From Bradyrhizobium nivariense (GTDB taxonomy: Bacteria > Pseudomonadota > Alphaproteobacteria > Rhizobiales > Xanthobacteraceae), in the NCBI RefSeq assembly GCF_029846715.1, contig NZ_JARVWW010000017.1, forward strand, positions 1 through 64,000: DNA of 64,000 nucleotides. The letters are read 5' to 3'. A program made the position numbers and the translations under genes. This document shows positions 27,104 through 37,010 of this stretch, piece after piece. Each line of letters opens with the position of its first letter. Within the stretch, counting starts at the first letter, position 1. Under the pieces are notes generated by a model that made no database searches, was not told where the DNA came from, and was given only the letters and a program-made list of their open reading frames with translations.

Positions 27104-27676
27104 ATGCCATCGCCTGCACCTAAGAGGTTCACGCTCCTCGCTGCGCTCCGCCGGTTTCGCGGCAGTCGCCGCGGCTCCGCAGCCGTCGAGTTCGCGCTGG
27201 TCGCACCGATGTTCTTCGCGCTGCTTTTCGCCGTCATCGAGACGGCGCTGATGTTCTTCGCGAGCCAGGTGCTCGAGACCATCACCCAGAATTCCGCGCG
27301 GGTGTTGCTGACCGGGCAGGCGCAATCTGGTTCGGTGACGGCCTGCGCGGTGTCCGGCGTGAGCACACCCTGCTCGCAAACGACGTTCAAGGCTTATGTC
27401 TGTAGCCAGATCCCGGCGCTCTTTGATTGCAGCAAGCTCTACGTCGACGTCGTGAGTACGAGCTCCTTCGGAGCGCTAAGCCTCACCAGCTATGGCGATT
27501 CCTGCAGCTTCAACCCAACCGGCGTGCAATACGGTGCCGGGAGCGCCGGCCAGGTCGTCGTGGTGCGGCTGTTCTATCAGTGGCCGCTCTTCGTCACCGG
27601 CCTCGGCTTCAACATGGGGTGCAGCAACAAGCGGCTGCTGGTGGCGACCGCGGCCTTCAAGAATGAACCCTTCTGA
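27104..27676 (+). CDS. TadE-family pseudopilin
   Basis: This 190-residue protein has a short basic leader, then the TadE signature GSAAVEFALVAPMFFALLFAVIE, which forms a membrane helix (residues 26-50), and a periplasmic domain with six cysteines that could form disulfides. TadE-like pseudopilins are processed by the prepilin peptidase and help build the Flp pilus. The ATG at 27104 behind GGGGAA is chosen rather than TTG three bases earlier. It lies five bases before the TadG-like gene. Confidence 0.87.
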   Translation: MPSPAPKRFTLLAALRRFRGSRRGSAAVEFALVAPMFFALLFAVIETALMFFASQVLETITQNSARVLLTGQAQSGSVTACAVSGVSTPCSQTTFKAYVCSQIPALFDCSKLYVDVVSTSSFGALSLTSYGDSCSFNPTGVQYGAGSAGQVVVVRLFYQWPLFVTGLGFNMGCSNKRLLVATAAFKNEPF

Positions 27677-27681
27677 GACAG

Positions 27682-28320
27682 ATGGATCCGAGCGGACCGA
27701 TGCAGGCAATTGCGAATATCTGGAGAAATGCCCGTAGCTTCGTGCGCGACTTCGTCGCCGACAAGCGCGCGCTCGCCGCGACCGAATTCGCGGTCATCGT
27801 ACCGCTGATGCTGGTGATGTTCTTCGGCACCGTCGAATTTTCCTCAGCCGTGGCGATCGATCGCAAAGTCACGATGATCGCACGGACCCTGTCCGATCTG
27901 ACGTCGCAGTCAACGACGCTCGCCGATACCGACATGCAGGACACGTTCACGGCAAGCATATCGATCATCATGCCTTACGACGCTACGCTCGTGAACGGCA
28001 CGATTGTTCAGATCTATATCGACGCAAGCAGCGTCGCCAAGATTCAATGGAGCAAGTCCGCCACCATTGCGAACGGTGCGACGCAGGCCACGCTGACGGC
28101 TCCGCCTCCGTCTCTGGCACCTGGTACCACGGTCACCTCGATGATTCCGTCAACGCTCTTGATCCCGTCGACCTACCTCATCTTCAGCCAGGCGAGTTAC
28201 CTGTACACGCCTTCCGTCAAATTCGTCCTGAAGTCGGGCATCACGCTGAGCGATGTCTCCTACACGCGGCCGCGCCAGGTCACCTGCGTTCCCTACAACG
28301 GTGTGCCGTCGACGTGCTGA
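27682..28320 (+). CDS. TadG/TadE-like pilus protein
   Basis: This 212-residue protein has the conserved start of the TadE/TadG group (ALAATEFAVIVPLMLVMFFGTVEF, residues 30-54), acting as leader plus membrane helix, followed by a periplasmic domain with no recognisable von Willebrand domain. It forms a likely two-gene unit with the preceding TadE-like gene. A repeat and a strong terminator follow. Confidence 0.8.
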   Translation: MDPSGPMQAIANIWRNARSFVRDFVADKRALAATEFAVIVPLMLVMFFGTVEFSSAVAIDRKVTMIARTLSDLTSQSTTLADTDMQDTFTASISIIMPYDATLVNGTIVQIYIDASSVAKIQWSKSATIANGATQATLTAPPPSLAPGTTVTSMIPSTLLIPSTYLIFSQASYLYTPSVKFVLKSGITLSDVSYTRPRQVTCVPYNGVPSTC

Positions 28321-28328
28321 AATCTGCG

Positions 28329-28399
28329 AGCAGGTCCTAGACTGAAAGCAGGTCTTGAATGAAAGCAGGTCCTGAATGAAAGCAGGTCCTGGAATGAAA
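28329..28399. repeat. Four imperfect direct repeats of about 18 bases
   Basis: AGCAGGTCCTGAATGAA-type units follow each other, with small differences (CTAGACTGAA, CTTGAATGAA, CCTGAATGAA, CCTGGAATGAA). They lie between the TadG-like stop and the terminator. Confidence 0.75.
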
Positions 28400-28432
28400 A
28401 AAGGCCGGGCGTCGCGCCCGGCCTTTTCTTTT
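28397..28432. terminator. Bidirectional intrinsic terminator
   Basis: A-rich tract, then GGCCGGGCG-TCG-CGCCCGGCC (9-bp perfect stem), then TTTTCTTTT. The A and T tracts on both sides let it work for the TadG-like gene (plus) and for cspA (minus). Confidence 0.9.
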
Positions 28433-28473
28433 GACTTGTTCGCTTGAGCCGATCGGGGCCGTAAGCGGTAGGC

Positions 28474-28686
28474 TCAGCCGGCGGAGCGGAGGTTGTCCGC
28501 TGCCGACTTGCCGGAACGGCGGTCGGCCACGATCTCGTAGGAGATCTTCTGGCCTTCGTTCAGTGTGCCGAGGCCAGCGCGCTCGACGGCGCTGATGTGG
28601 ACGAATACGTCCTGGCCGCCGTCGTCGGGCTGGATGAAGCCGAAGCCTTTGGTCGCGTTAAACCACTTCACGGTTCCCATGCTCAT
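28474..28686 (-). CDS. cspA: Cold-shock domain protein
   Basis: This 70-residue single cold-shock domain protein binds single-stranded RNA or DNA. It has RNP1 (KGFGFI) and RNP2 (DVFVHIS). The start ATG 28686 is set by AGAAGGGA seven bases upstream; a second ATG two codons in is too far. Upstream is a leader of about 260 bases reaching infA, long enough for a temperature-sensitive structure. Downstream is a terminator shared with the opposite strand. Confidence 0.95.
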   Translation of the reverse strand: MSMGTVKWFNATKGFGFIQPDDGGQDVFVHISAVERAGLGTLNEGQKISYEIVADRRSGKSAADNLRSAG

Positions 28687-28953
28687 GGGGTAGTCCCTTC
28701 TCAGATAACACAATGTAAGAGCCCGCTCGCGCAGGCAGGTTAGATCGAATTTTGGAAGGGTCGTCAGCGTGTCTGAACCGGCTGTACCGGTGGATGCCAA
28801 TGTCGTCCGGCCGAAAATCGATGAGCTGTTTTTACTGGAAATAAGGCCCCATAACAATCCTGACATGCACGATTTTTTGATCCGCCGTAATGTCCACGGC
28901 GGATCAGCATACGGGTCAGAATTCTACGTCCGTGCTCGCGCGCCGAGCCCCGA

Positions 28954-29241
28954 TTAGCGGCGGCGGAACTGGCCACCACGCTGCCCGGGACGGGGAGGTC
29001 CGCCCATGCCGCTCGGGCGTTCGTCCTTGTGACGGAAAATCAGCCGGCCCTTTTCGAGGTCATAGGGCGACATCTCCACCGTCACGCGGTCGCCCGCCAG
29101 CGTCTTGATGCGGTTCTTCTTCATCTTGCCGGCGGTATAGGCGACGATCTCGTGCCCGGCGTCGAGCTGCACGCGGTAGCGCGCGTCGGGGAGGATTTCG
29201 GTGACCAGTCCTTCGAACTGGATCAGCTCTTCCTTAGCCAT
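28954..29241 (-). CDS. infA: Translation initiation factor IF-1 with a basic C-terminal extension
   Basis: This 95-residue protein has the IF-1 OB fold (residues 1-72; FEGLVTEILPDARYRV and GDRVTVEMSPYDL). IF-1 blocks the ribosomal A site during initiation. A 23-residue tail rich in Arg, Gly and Pro follows (RPSGMGG..RPGQRGGQFRRR), which standard IF-1 of 72 residues lacks. It lies 23 bases after rhlE. Confidence 0.95.
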   Translation of the reverse strand: MAKEELIQFEGLVTEILPDARYRVQLDAGHEIVAYTAGKMKKNRIKTLAGDRVTVEMSPYDLEKGRLIFRHKDERPSGMGGPPRPGQRGGQFRRR

Positions 29242-29264
29242 GAATTTCTCCAGGTCGTGGACGG

Positions 29265-30821
<1,557 letters not shown>

Positions 30822-31234
30822 GTCAAAAGCGGGCGCCCGGCGCATTCGGCGCGGCGCGCGCAAAAGGGTGTCGAGAAGGACACCTGCGTGTTTGGGGTGT
30901 CGGATGGCTTTGATGGGATGGGGCAAGCCAGACGCCCGTAAGGGCTTAAGAACACGCGGCTCGCAACGGCCTCTTGATTCGCAAGAAGCCTCGGCCTCGA
31001 TATGGAACATTGAGGCGGCGCTTTCAAGGCACGCCCACCACAAATGGCGATTGCGGTGCAGAAATAGTTATGCCGGAAATTTAGCCAGAGCGCGAAATTT
31101 GCTCAGAAAATGATCTGTTTGCCGCTTTCGCACACATTTGGGTTGCCTAATGTCTAGGCGGATCGGCTGTAACCATACTTCGTTTTCTGACGATTTTATA
31201 AATAAAACCAAAGGCTTGATGGGTGCTCAAGCCA
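30822..31234. other. Intergenic region between rhlE and the urt operon
   Basis: No gene found. It must hold the rhlE promoter and leader (minus strand) and the enhancer region of urtA (plus strand). CGCACACATTTGGGTTGC at 31129-31146, about 100 bases before the sigma-54 promoter, is loosely like an NtrC site, but one half is poor. Confidence 0.5.
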
Positions 31235-31250
31235 TGGCACGGTTCTTGCG
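31235..31250 (+). promoter_or_regulatory. Sigma-54 promoter of the urea transport operon
   Basis: TGGCACGGTTCTTGCG matches the consensus TGGCAC-N5-TTGC exactly, with GG of the -24 box and GC of the -12 box at the right spacing. It lies 76 bases before the urtA start and fits control by NtrC and nitrogen status. Confidence 0.85.
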
Positions 31251-31325
31251 AATCCGTTAATCGCAGGCGGCCGTGGGGCCGTTTCGCAGCGTTTTTCACG
31301 TCTGCGTCAGGGAGATGAGACACTC

Positions 31326-32648
31326 ATGCATAGCAAATCCACTCACGATATAGCGGCGTCATTTAGCCGCCGTGGCGTTCTCGCCGCGACCGCCGGACTG
31401 ATGCTCGGTCTGGCCTCCATTTCCGGTGCGAAGGCCGCGGACGACACCATCAAGGTCGGCGTGCTTCACTCCCTGTCCGGCACCATGGCCATCAGCGAAA
31501 CCACGCTGAAGGACACCATCCTCTTCCTGATCGACGAGCAGAACAAGAAGGGCGGCGTGAACGGCAAGAAGCTCGAAGCCGTCGTCGTCGATCCCGCTTC
31601 GAACTGGCCGCTGTTCGCCGAGAAGGCGCGCGAGCTGATCACCAAGGACAAGGTGTCGGTCGTGTTCGGCTGCTGGACCTCGGTGTCGCGCAAGTCGGTG
31701 CTCCCGGTGTTCAAGGAGCTGAACAGCATCCTGTTCTACCCCGTGCAGTACGAGGGCGAGGAGAGCGAGCGCAACGTGTTCTACACCGGTGCTGCGCCGA
31801 ACCAGCAGGCGATCCCCGCCGTCGACTATCTGATGAAGGACGAGAAGGTGAAGCGCTGGGTGCTCGCGGGCACCGACTACGTCTATCCGCGCACCACCAA
31901 CAAGATCCTGGAAGCCTATCTGAAGTCGAAGGGTGTCGCCCAGGAAGACATCATGATCAACTACACGCCGTTCGGTCATTCCGACTGGCAGACGATCGTG
32001 GCCGACATCAAGAAGTTCGGCTCGGCCGGCAAGAAGACCGCGGTGGTCTCGACCATCAACGGCGACGCCAACGTCCCCTTCTACAAGGAGCTCGGCAACC
32101 AGGGCATCAAGGCGAAGGACATCCCGGTGGTCGCGTTCTCGGTGGGTGAGGAAGAGCTCGCCGGCATCGACACCAAGCCGCTGCTCGGCCATCTCGCCGC
32201 CTGGAACTACTTCCAGTCGATCAAGTCGCCGGAGAACGAGAAGTTCATCAAGGCGTGGCAGACCTACACCAAGAATCCGAAGCGCGTGACCAACGATCCG
32301 ATGGAAGCGCACGTGATCGGCTTCGACATGTGGGTCAAGGCGGTCGAGAAGGTGAAGTCGACCGATCCGGACAAGGTGATCGACGCGCTGCCCGGCATCG
32401 AAGCCAAGAACCTGACCGGCGGCACCTCCAAGATGCTCCCGAACCATCACATCACCAAGCCGGTGTTCATTGGCGAAATCAAAGCCAACGGCCAGTTCGA
32501 CGTGGTGTGGAAGACCCCGGGTCTTGTCGCGGGCGACGCCTGGTCCAAGGAGCTCGACGGCTCCAAGGACCTGGTCGGCGACTGGGTCGGCAAGAAGTGC
32601 GGCAACTTCAACACCAAGACCAACAAGTGCCTCGGTTCGGGCTCCTGA
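31326..32648 (+). CDS. urtA: Urea ABC transporter substrate-binding protein UrtA
   Basis: This 440-residue periplasmic protein has a twin-arginine type leader (SRRGVLAATAGLMLGLA) cleaved near AKAADD. The body is a branched-chain amino acid-type binding fold with UrtA features (IKVGVLHSLSGTMAISE and VFGCWTSVSRKSVLPVF). It binds urea or short amides. It leads the urtABCDE operon, directly behind a sigma-54 promoter. A strong hairpin separates it from urtB. Confidence 0.96.
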   Translation: MHSKSTHDIAASFSRRGVLAATAGLMLGLASISGAKAADDTIKVGVLHSLSGTMAISETTLKDTILFLIDEQNKKGGVNGKKLEAVVVDPASNWPLFAEKARELITKDKVSVVFGCWTSVSRKSVLPVFKELNSILFYPVQYEGEESERNVFYTGAAPNQQAIPAVDYLMKDEKVKRWVLAGTDYVYPRTTNKILEAYLKSKGVAQEDIMINYTPFGHSDWQTIVADIKKFGSAGKKTAVVSTINGDANVPFYKELGNQGIKAKDIPVVAFSVGEEELAGIDTKPLLGHLAAWNYFQSIKSPENEKFIKAWQTYTKNPKRVTNDPMEAHVIGFDMWVKAVEKVKSTDPDKVIDALPGIEAKNLTGGTSKMLPNHHITKPVFIGEIKANGQFDVVWKTPGLVAGDAWSKELDGSKDLVGDWVGKKCGNFNTKTNKCLGSGS

Positions 32649-32676
32649 TCCGGATCTGACGCTCCATTGCACGATC

Positions 32677-32706
32677 GGAGAAGGCGGCGATCCCGCCGCC
32701 TTCTCC
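32677..32706 (+). terminator. Stem-loop between urtA and urtB, likely partial terminator
   Basis: GGAGAAGGCGGCG-ATCC-CGCCGCCTTCTCC is a perfect 13-bp stem with a four-base loop, followed by ACTCTTTTCTG. The T-run is interrupted, so it would stop some polymerases or protect the urtA mRNA 3' end. Confidence 0.75.
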
Positions 32707-32732
32707 ACTCTTTTCTGCCGGGGTCAATCACA

Positions 32733-34343
32733 GTGCCAGCCAATCTGTCCGCCCGTCTCTGTTCGCTTGTGCTCTCGTTGGTCCTGATCGCGTTCGCACT
32801 GCCGGCCTTCGCCGGTCCGTTCGAGGATGCGGTCGCCAAATTCGCCAACGACGATTTTTCCGACACCGAGGAAGCGATCGGCGTGGTCGCGAGCAGCGGC
32901 AATCCGCTGGCCTACCCCATCATCAGCGCGCTTCAGGACGGCCGTCTGATGGCCGATCCGGACAGCAAGAAGGTTTACGTCACCGGCGCGGACGGCAAGT
33001 CGATCGATGCCGCGACCGGCCAGCCGGTCGCCAGCGTCCCCGACAGCGCGAGCGCAGTCCGTCTCAACAATCGTCTGCGCCGCAGCGTCGACGCTGCCGT
33101 CGGCGGCCTGACGCTGATGTCGCCGGATCTCGGAATGCGCCTGCAAGCCGCACAATCCGTCTTCAAGTCGCACGAGGAGACCGCGCTCGAAGCCGTCGAA
33201 GGCGCGCTCGCCAAGGAAACCAACAGGGCGGTCAAGGCCACGCTCGGCGACGCTCGTGCCGCAATTCTGCTGTACAAACCCGACGCTACCGAAGTGCAGA
33301 AGCTCGAGGCCGTTGCCATCATCAAGGCGCGCGGCGACCAGGAAGCGCTCGCGCTTCTCACCGGCATCGGCAGCGACCAGCCGGCTTCGGTGACGAAGGC
33401 GGCGGCGAGCGGCATTGCTTCGATCCAGAGCTCGCTCGCGGTCTGGTCCATGGTGCAGAATGCCTGGTACGGCCTCTCGCTCGGCTCGGTGCTGCTGTTA
33501 GCCGCGATCGGGCTTGCCATCACTTTCGGCGTGATGGGCGTCATCAACATGGCGCATGGCGAGATGGTGATGATCGGGGCCTACACCACCTTCGTGGTGC
33601 AGGAAGTGATCCGCACCCGCTATCCCGGCCTGTTCGACTATTCGCTGCTGATCGCGGTGCCGCTCGCCTTCCTGGTCGCCGGCGCGCTCGGCGTCCTGAT
33701 CGAGCGCAGCATCATCCGTTTCCTCTACGGCCGTCCGCTGGAGACGCTGCTGGCGACCTGGGGCCTGTCGCTGGTGTTGCAGCAGGCGGTGCGTACCATG
33801 TTCGGCCCGACCAACCGCGAGGTCGGCAATCCCTCCTGGATGAGCGGCGCGTTCGAGCTCGGCCAGATCACGATCACCTATAACCGGCTCTGGATCCTGG
33901 TCTTCACGCTCGCGGTGTTCGTAATTCTGCTCGCGATGCTGCGCTACACCGCGCTAGGGCTCGAGATGCGCGCGGTGACGCAGAACCGCCGCATGGCGGC
34001 CTCGATGGGCATCGCCACCTCGCGGGTCGACGCGCTGACTTTCGGTCTCGGCTCGGGCATTGCCGGCATCGCCGGCGTGGCGCTGTCGCAGATCGACAAT
34101 GTCAGCCCCAATCTCGGCCAGAGCTACATCATTGACAGCTTCATGGTCGTGGTGTTCGGCGGCGTCGGCAATCTCTGGGGCACGCTGGTGGGTGCCTTCA
34201 CGCTCGGCATTGCCAACAAATTCCTGGAGCCGGTCGCCGGCGCCGTGCTTGGCAAGATCGCGATCCTCGTTCTCATCATCCTGTTCATTCAAAAGCGGCC
34301 GCGCGGCCTGTTCGCGCTCAAGGGCCGTGGGGTGGAAGCATGA
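32733..34343 (+). CDS. urtB: Urea ABC transporter permease UrtB
   Basis: This 536-residue protein has a signal-like start (LVLSLVLIAFALPAFAGPFE), a periplasmic domain of about 200 residues, then a LivH-type permease with about seven helices (INMAHGEMVMIGAY). This two-part layout is usual for UrtB. GTG 32733 is chosen because it puts the leader at the right distance; the frame continues upstream through the hairpin. The TGA stop overlaps the urtC start (ATGA). Confidence 0.94.
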   Translation: MPANLSARLCSLVLSLVLIAFALPAFAGPFEDAVAKFANDDFSDTEEAIGVVASSGNPLAYPIISALQDGRLMADPDSKKVYVTGADGKSIDAATGQPVASVPDSASAVRLNNRLRRSVDAAVGGLTLMSPDLGMRLQAAQSVFKSHEETALEAVEGALAKETNRAVKATLGDARAAILLYKPDATEVQKLEAVAIIKARGDQEALALLTGIGSDQPASVTKAAASGIASIQSSLAVWSMVQNAWYGLSLGSVLLLAAIGLAITFGVMGVINMAHGEMVMIGAYTTFVVQEVIRTRYPGLFDYSLLIAVPLAFLVAGALGVLIERSIIRFLYGRPLETLLATWGLSLVLQQAVRTMFGPTNREVGNPSWMSGAFELGQITITYNRLWILVFTLAVFVILLAMLRYTALGLEMRAVTQNRRMAASMGIATSRVDALTFGLGSGIAGIAGVALSQIDNVSPNLGQSYIIDSFMVVVFGGVGNLWGTLVGAFTLGIANKFLEPVAGAVLGKIAILVLIILFIQKRPRGLFALKGRGVEA

Positions 34344-35509
34344 CCCCTCACATGCTGACGCGATCGCTGGACCGCGGCGCGACGATCTTCCTTGCCGTCG
34401 TCGCGGCCTGCGGCATCCTCATCCCGCTGTCCAACCTGCTGCTGCCCGCGGGCTCGTTCCTGCAGGTGCCGACCTATCTGGTCGCGCTCTGGGGCAAATA
34501 TGTCTGCTACGCCATTCTCGCGCTTTCGATCGACCTGATCTGGGGCTATTGCGGAATCCTCTCGCTCGGCCACGGCGCCTTCTTTGCGCTCGGCGGCTAC
34601 GCCATGGGCATGTATCTGATGCGGCAGATCGGCACCCGCGGCGTCTACGGCAATCCGATCCTGCCCGACTTCATGGTGTTCCTGAACTATTCGAAGCTGC
34701 CCTGGTACTGGTTCGGCTTCGACATGTTCTGGTTTGCGGCGCTGATGGTGCTGTTCGTGCCCGGCCTGCTCGCTTTCGGCTTCGGCTGGCTCGCCTTCCG
34801 CTCGCGGGTCACCGGCGTGTATCTGTCGATCATCACGCAGGCGATGACCTATGCACTGCTGCTCGCCTTCTTCCGCAACGATTTCGGCTTTGGCGGCAAC
34901 AACGGCCTGACCGACTTCAAGGACATTTTGGGCTTCAACGTGCAGGCCGAGGGCACCCGTGCTGCGCTGTTCGCGCTGAGCTGCCTGGCGCTGATCGCGA
35001 GTTTCCTGATCTGCCGCTCCGTGGTGTCCTCCAAGCTCGGCAAGGTCCTGATCGCAATCCGCGACGCGGAATCGCGCAGCCGGTTCCTCGGTTACCGCGT
35101 CGAATCCTACAAGCTGTTCGTGTTCACGCTGTCGGCCTGCATGGCCGGCGTTGCCGGTGCGCTCTATGTGCCGCAGGTCGGAATCATCAACCCGTCCGAA
35201 TTCGCGCCGGGCAATTCGATCGAGGCGGTGATCTGGGTCGCTGTCGGCGGCCGCGGCACGCTGGTCGGCGCGGCACTCGGCGCCGTCGTCGTCAACTACG
35301 CCAAGACGGTCTTCACCTCGGGCATGCTCGCGCCCTACTGGCTCTTCATGCTCGGCGCGATGTTCATCCTGGTGACGCTGCTGCTGCCCAAGGGCATCGT
35401 CGGCACCTTCAATGCCTGGTGGGACTCGTCAAAGGAAAAGCGCGCCGCTGCGACGACGGCGAGCGCCGCGGCCGAAGACGGCGTCACCGAACCCAAGATG
35501 GCGGAGTAG
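34340..35509 (+). CDS. urtC: Urea ABC transporter permease UrtC
   Basis: This 389-residue LivM-type permease pairs with UrtB. It has about nine membrane helices and the family segment LWGYCGILSLGHGAFFALGGYAMGM split around residues 70-94. The C-terminus is a charged Ala-rich tail. It is coupled to urtB by a four-base ATGA overlap and to urtD by a four-base gap. Confidence 0.95.
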   Translation: MTPHMLTRSLDRGATIFLAVVAACGILIPLSNLLLPAGSFLQVPTYLVALWGKYVCYAILALSIDLIWGYCGILSLGHGAFFALGGYAMGMYLMRQIGTRGVYGNPILPDFMVFLNYSKLPWYWFGFDMFWFAALMVLFVPGLLAFGFGWLAFRSRVTGVYLSIITQAMTYALLLAFFRNDFGFGGNNGLTDFKDILGFNVQAEGTRAALFALSCLALIASFLICRSVVSSKLGKVLIAIRDAESRSRFLGYRVESYKLFVFTLSACMAGVAGALYVPQVGIINPSEFAPGNSIEAVIWVAVGGRGTLVGAALGAVVVNYAKTVFTSGMLAPYWLFMLGAMFILVTLLLPKGIVGTFNAWWDSSKEKRAAATTASAAAEDGVTEPKMAE

Positions 35510-35513
35510 CGCG

Positions 35514-36275
35514 ATGAACGTCATGGACACCCGCGCGACCTCCGCAATGCTCTATCTCGACGGCGTGCACGTCTCGTTCGACGGCTTCCACGCCATCAAT
35601 AATCTGTCGCTGACGCTCGAACCCGGCGAGATGCGGGCCATCATCGGCCCGAACGGCGCCGGCAAGACCACGATGATGGACATCATCACCGGCAAGACCA
35701 AGCCGGACGAAGGCACGGTGCTGTTCGACGGCGTCACCGATCTGACGCGGCTGGACGAGACCCGTATCGCCGAGCTCGGCATCGGCCGCAAATTCCAGAA
35801 GCCGACGGTGTTCGAGAGCCAGACCGTGCAGGACAATTTGCTGCTCGCGCTCAATGTCGATCATAGCGTCAAGGGCACGTTGTTCTGGCGCGGCAGCAGG
35901 GCGGAGTCCGAACGCATCGACAAGGTGCTGGAGACGATCCGCCTCACCGACGCCCGCAACCGTCACGCCGGCAGCCTCAGCCACGGCCAGAAGCAGTGGC
36001 TGGAGATCGGGATGCTGCTTGCGCAGGATCCGAAACTGCTGCTGGTCGACGAGCCCGTCGCCGGCATGACCGACGTCGAGACCCATCTCACGGCCGAGCT
36101 GCTGAAAGAGATCAACAAGACCCACACCGTGATGGTGGTCGAGCACGACATGACGTTCGTGCGCGAGCTCGGCGTCAAGGTCACTTGCCTGCACGAGGGT
36201 ACCGTGCTTGCGGAAGGCACCATCGACCAGGTCTCGTCCAACGAGCGGGTCATCGAAGTCTATCTGGGACGCTGA
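35514..36275 (+). CDS. urtD: Urea ABC transporter ATP-binding protein UrtD
   Basis: This 253-residue ATPase of the LivG type has Walker A GPNGAGKTT (near residue 45), signature LSHGQKQWLEIG and Walker B LLLVDEPVAGM. LSHGQ in place of LSGGQ is typical for UrtD. It starts at ATG 35514, four bases after urtC, and ends three bases before urtE. Confidence 0.96.
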   Translation: MNVMDTRATSAMLYLDGVHVSFDGFHAINNLSLTLEPGEMRAIIGPNGAGKTTMMDIITGKTKPDEGTVLFDGVTDLTRLDETRIAELGIGRKFQKPTVFESQTVQDNLLLALNVDHSVKGTLFWRGSRAESERIDKVLETIRLTDARNRHAGSLSHGQKQWLEIGMLLAQDPKLLLVDEPVAGMTDVETHLTAELLKEINKTHTVMVVEHDMTFVRELGVKVTCLHEGTVLAEGTIDQVSSNERVIEVYLGR

Positions 36276-36278
36276 GCC

Positions 36279-36974
36279 ATGCTTGAGGTCAAGGATATCA
36301 ACCTGTTCTACGGCGCGGCGCAGGCGCTGCGCGGCGTCTCGATCGCGGCCGAACCCGGCAAGGTGACCTGCGTGCTCGGACGCAACGGCGTCGGCAAGAC
36401 CTCGCTCTTGCGTGCCATGGTCGGCCAGTACCCGATCTCGTCGGGCGCGATCGTGCTCGACGGCAGCGACATCACGGGCCTGAAGCCCTATGAACGCGCG
36501 CGCAAGGGCATCGGCTTCGTGCCGCAGGGCCGCGAGATATTTCCGCTTCTGACGGTCGAGGAGAACCTCAAGACCGGATTCGGCCCGCTCAAGCGCGAGG
36601 ACAGGCACATCCCCGACGACGTGTTCTCGCTATTCCCGGTGCTGCAATCCATGCTCGGCCGGCGCGGCGGCGATCTCTCCGGCGGCCAGCAGCAACAGCT
36701 CGCGATCGGCCGCGCGCTGGTGATGCGGCCAAAGCTGCTGCTGCTGGACGAGCCGACCGAAGGCATCCAGCCCTCGATCATCAAGGACATCGGCCGTGCC
36801 ATCTCGTACCTGCGCAACCTCGGCAGCATCGCCATCGTGCTGGTCGAACAATATCTCGACTTTGCCTGCGAACTCGGCGACAGTTTTGCGGTGATGGATC
36901 GCGGCGCGGTGAAGTTCACCTGCGACCGCTCCAATCTCGACCCGGCCGAAATCAGCCGCCAGATGGCGCTGTAA
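36279..36974 (+). CDS. urtE: Urea ABC transporter ATP-binding protein UrtE
   Basis: This 231-residue LivF-type ATPase has Walker A GRNGVGKTS (near residue 37), signature LSGGQQQQLAIGRAL and Walker B LLLLDEPTEGIQ. With UrtD it forms the motor of the urea importer. It is followed after 36 bases by ureD, which links urea uptake with urease. Confidence 0.96.
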   Translation: MLEVKDINLFYGAAQALRGVSIAAEPGKVTCVLGRNGVGKTSLLRAMVGQYPISSGAIVLDGSDITGLKPYERARKGIGFVPQGREIFPLLTVEENLKTGFGPLKREDRHIPDDVFSLFPVLQSMLGRRGGDLSGGQQQQLAIGRALVMRPKLLLLDEPTEGIQPSIIKDIGRAISYLRNLGSIAIVLVEQYLDFACELGDSFAVMDRGAVKFTCDRSNLDPAEISRQMAL

Positions 36975-37010
36975 TCCCAAAATTTCTGCCGCGGCCGGCT
37001 GGGGAGACGG

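Noticed and set aside
28769..28957. 62-codon plus-strand frame between cspA and infA
   Set aside because: No ribosome binding site or family; it lies in the likely leader of cspA on the opposite strand.
31129..31146. NtrC enhancer site upstream of the sigma-54 promoter
   Set aside because: Position is right but only one half-site resembles the consensus, so it is not listed as a feature.
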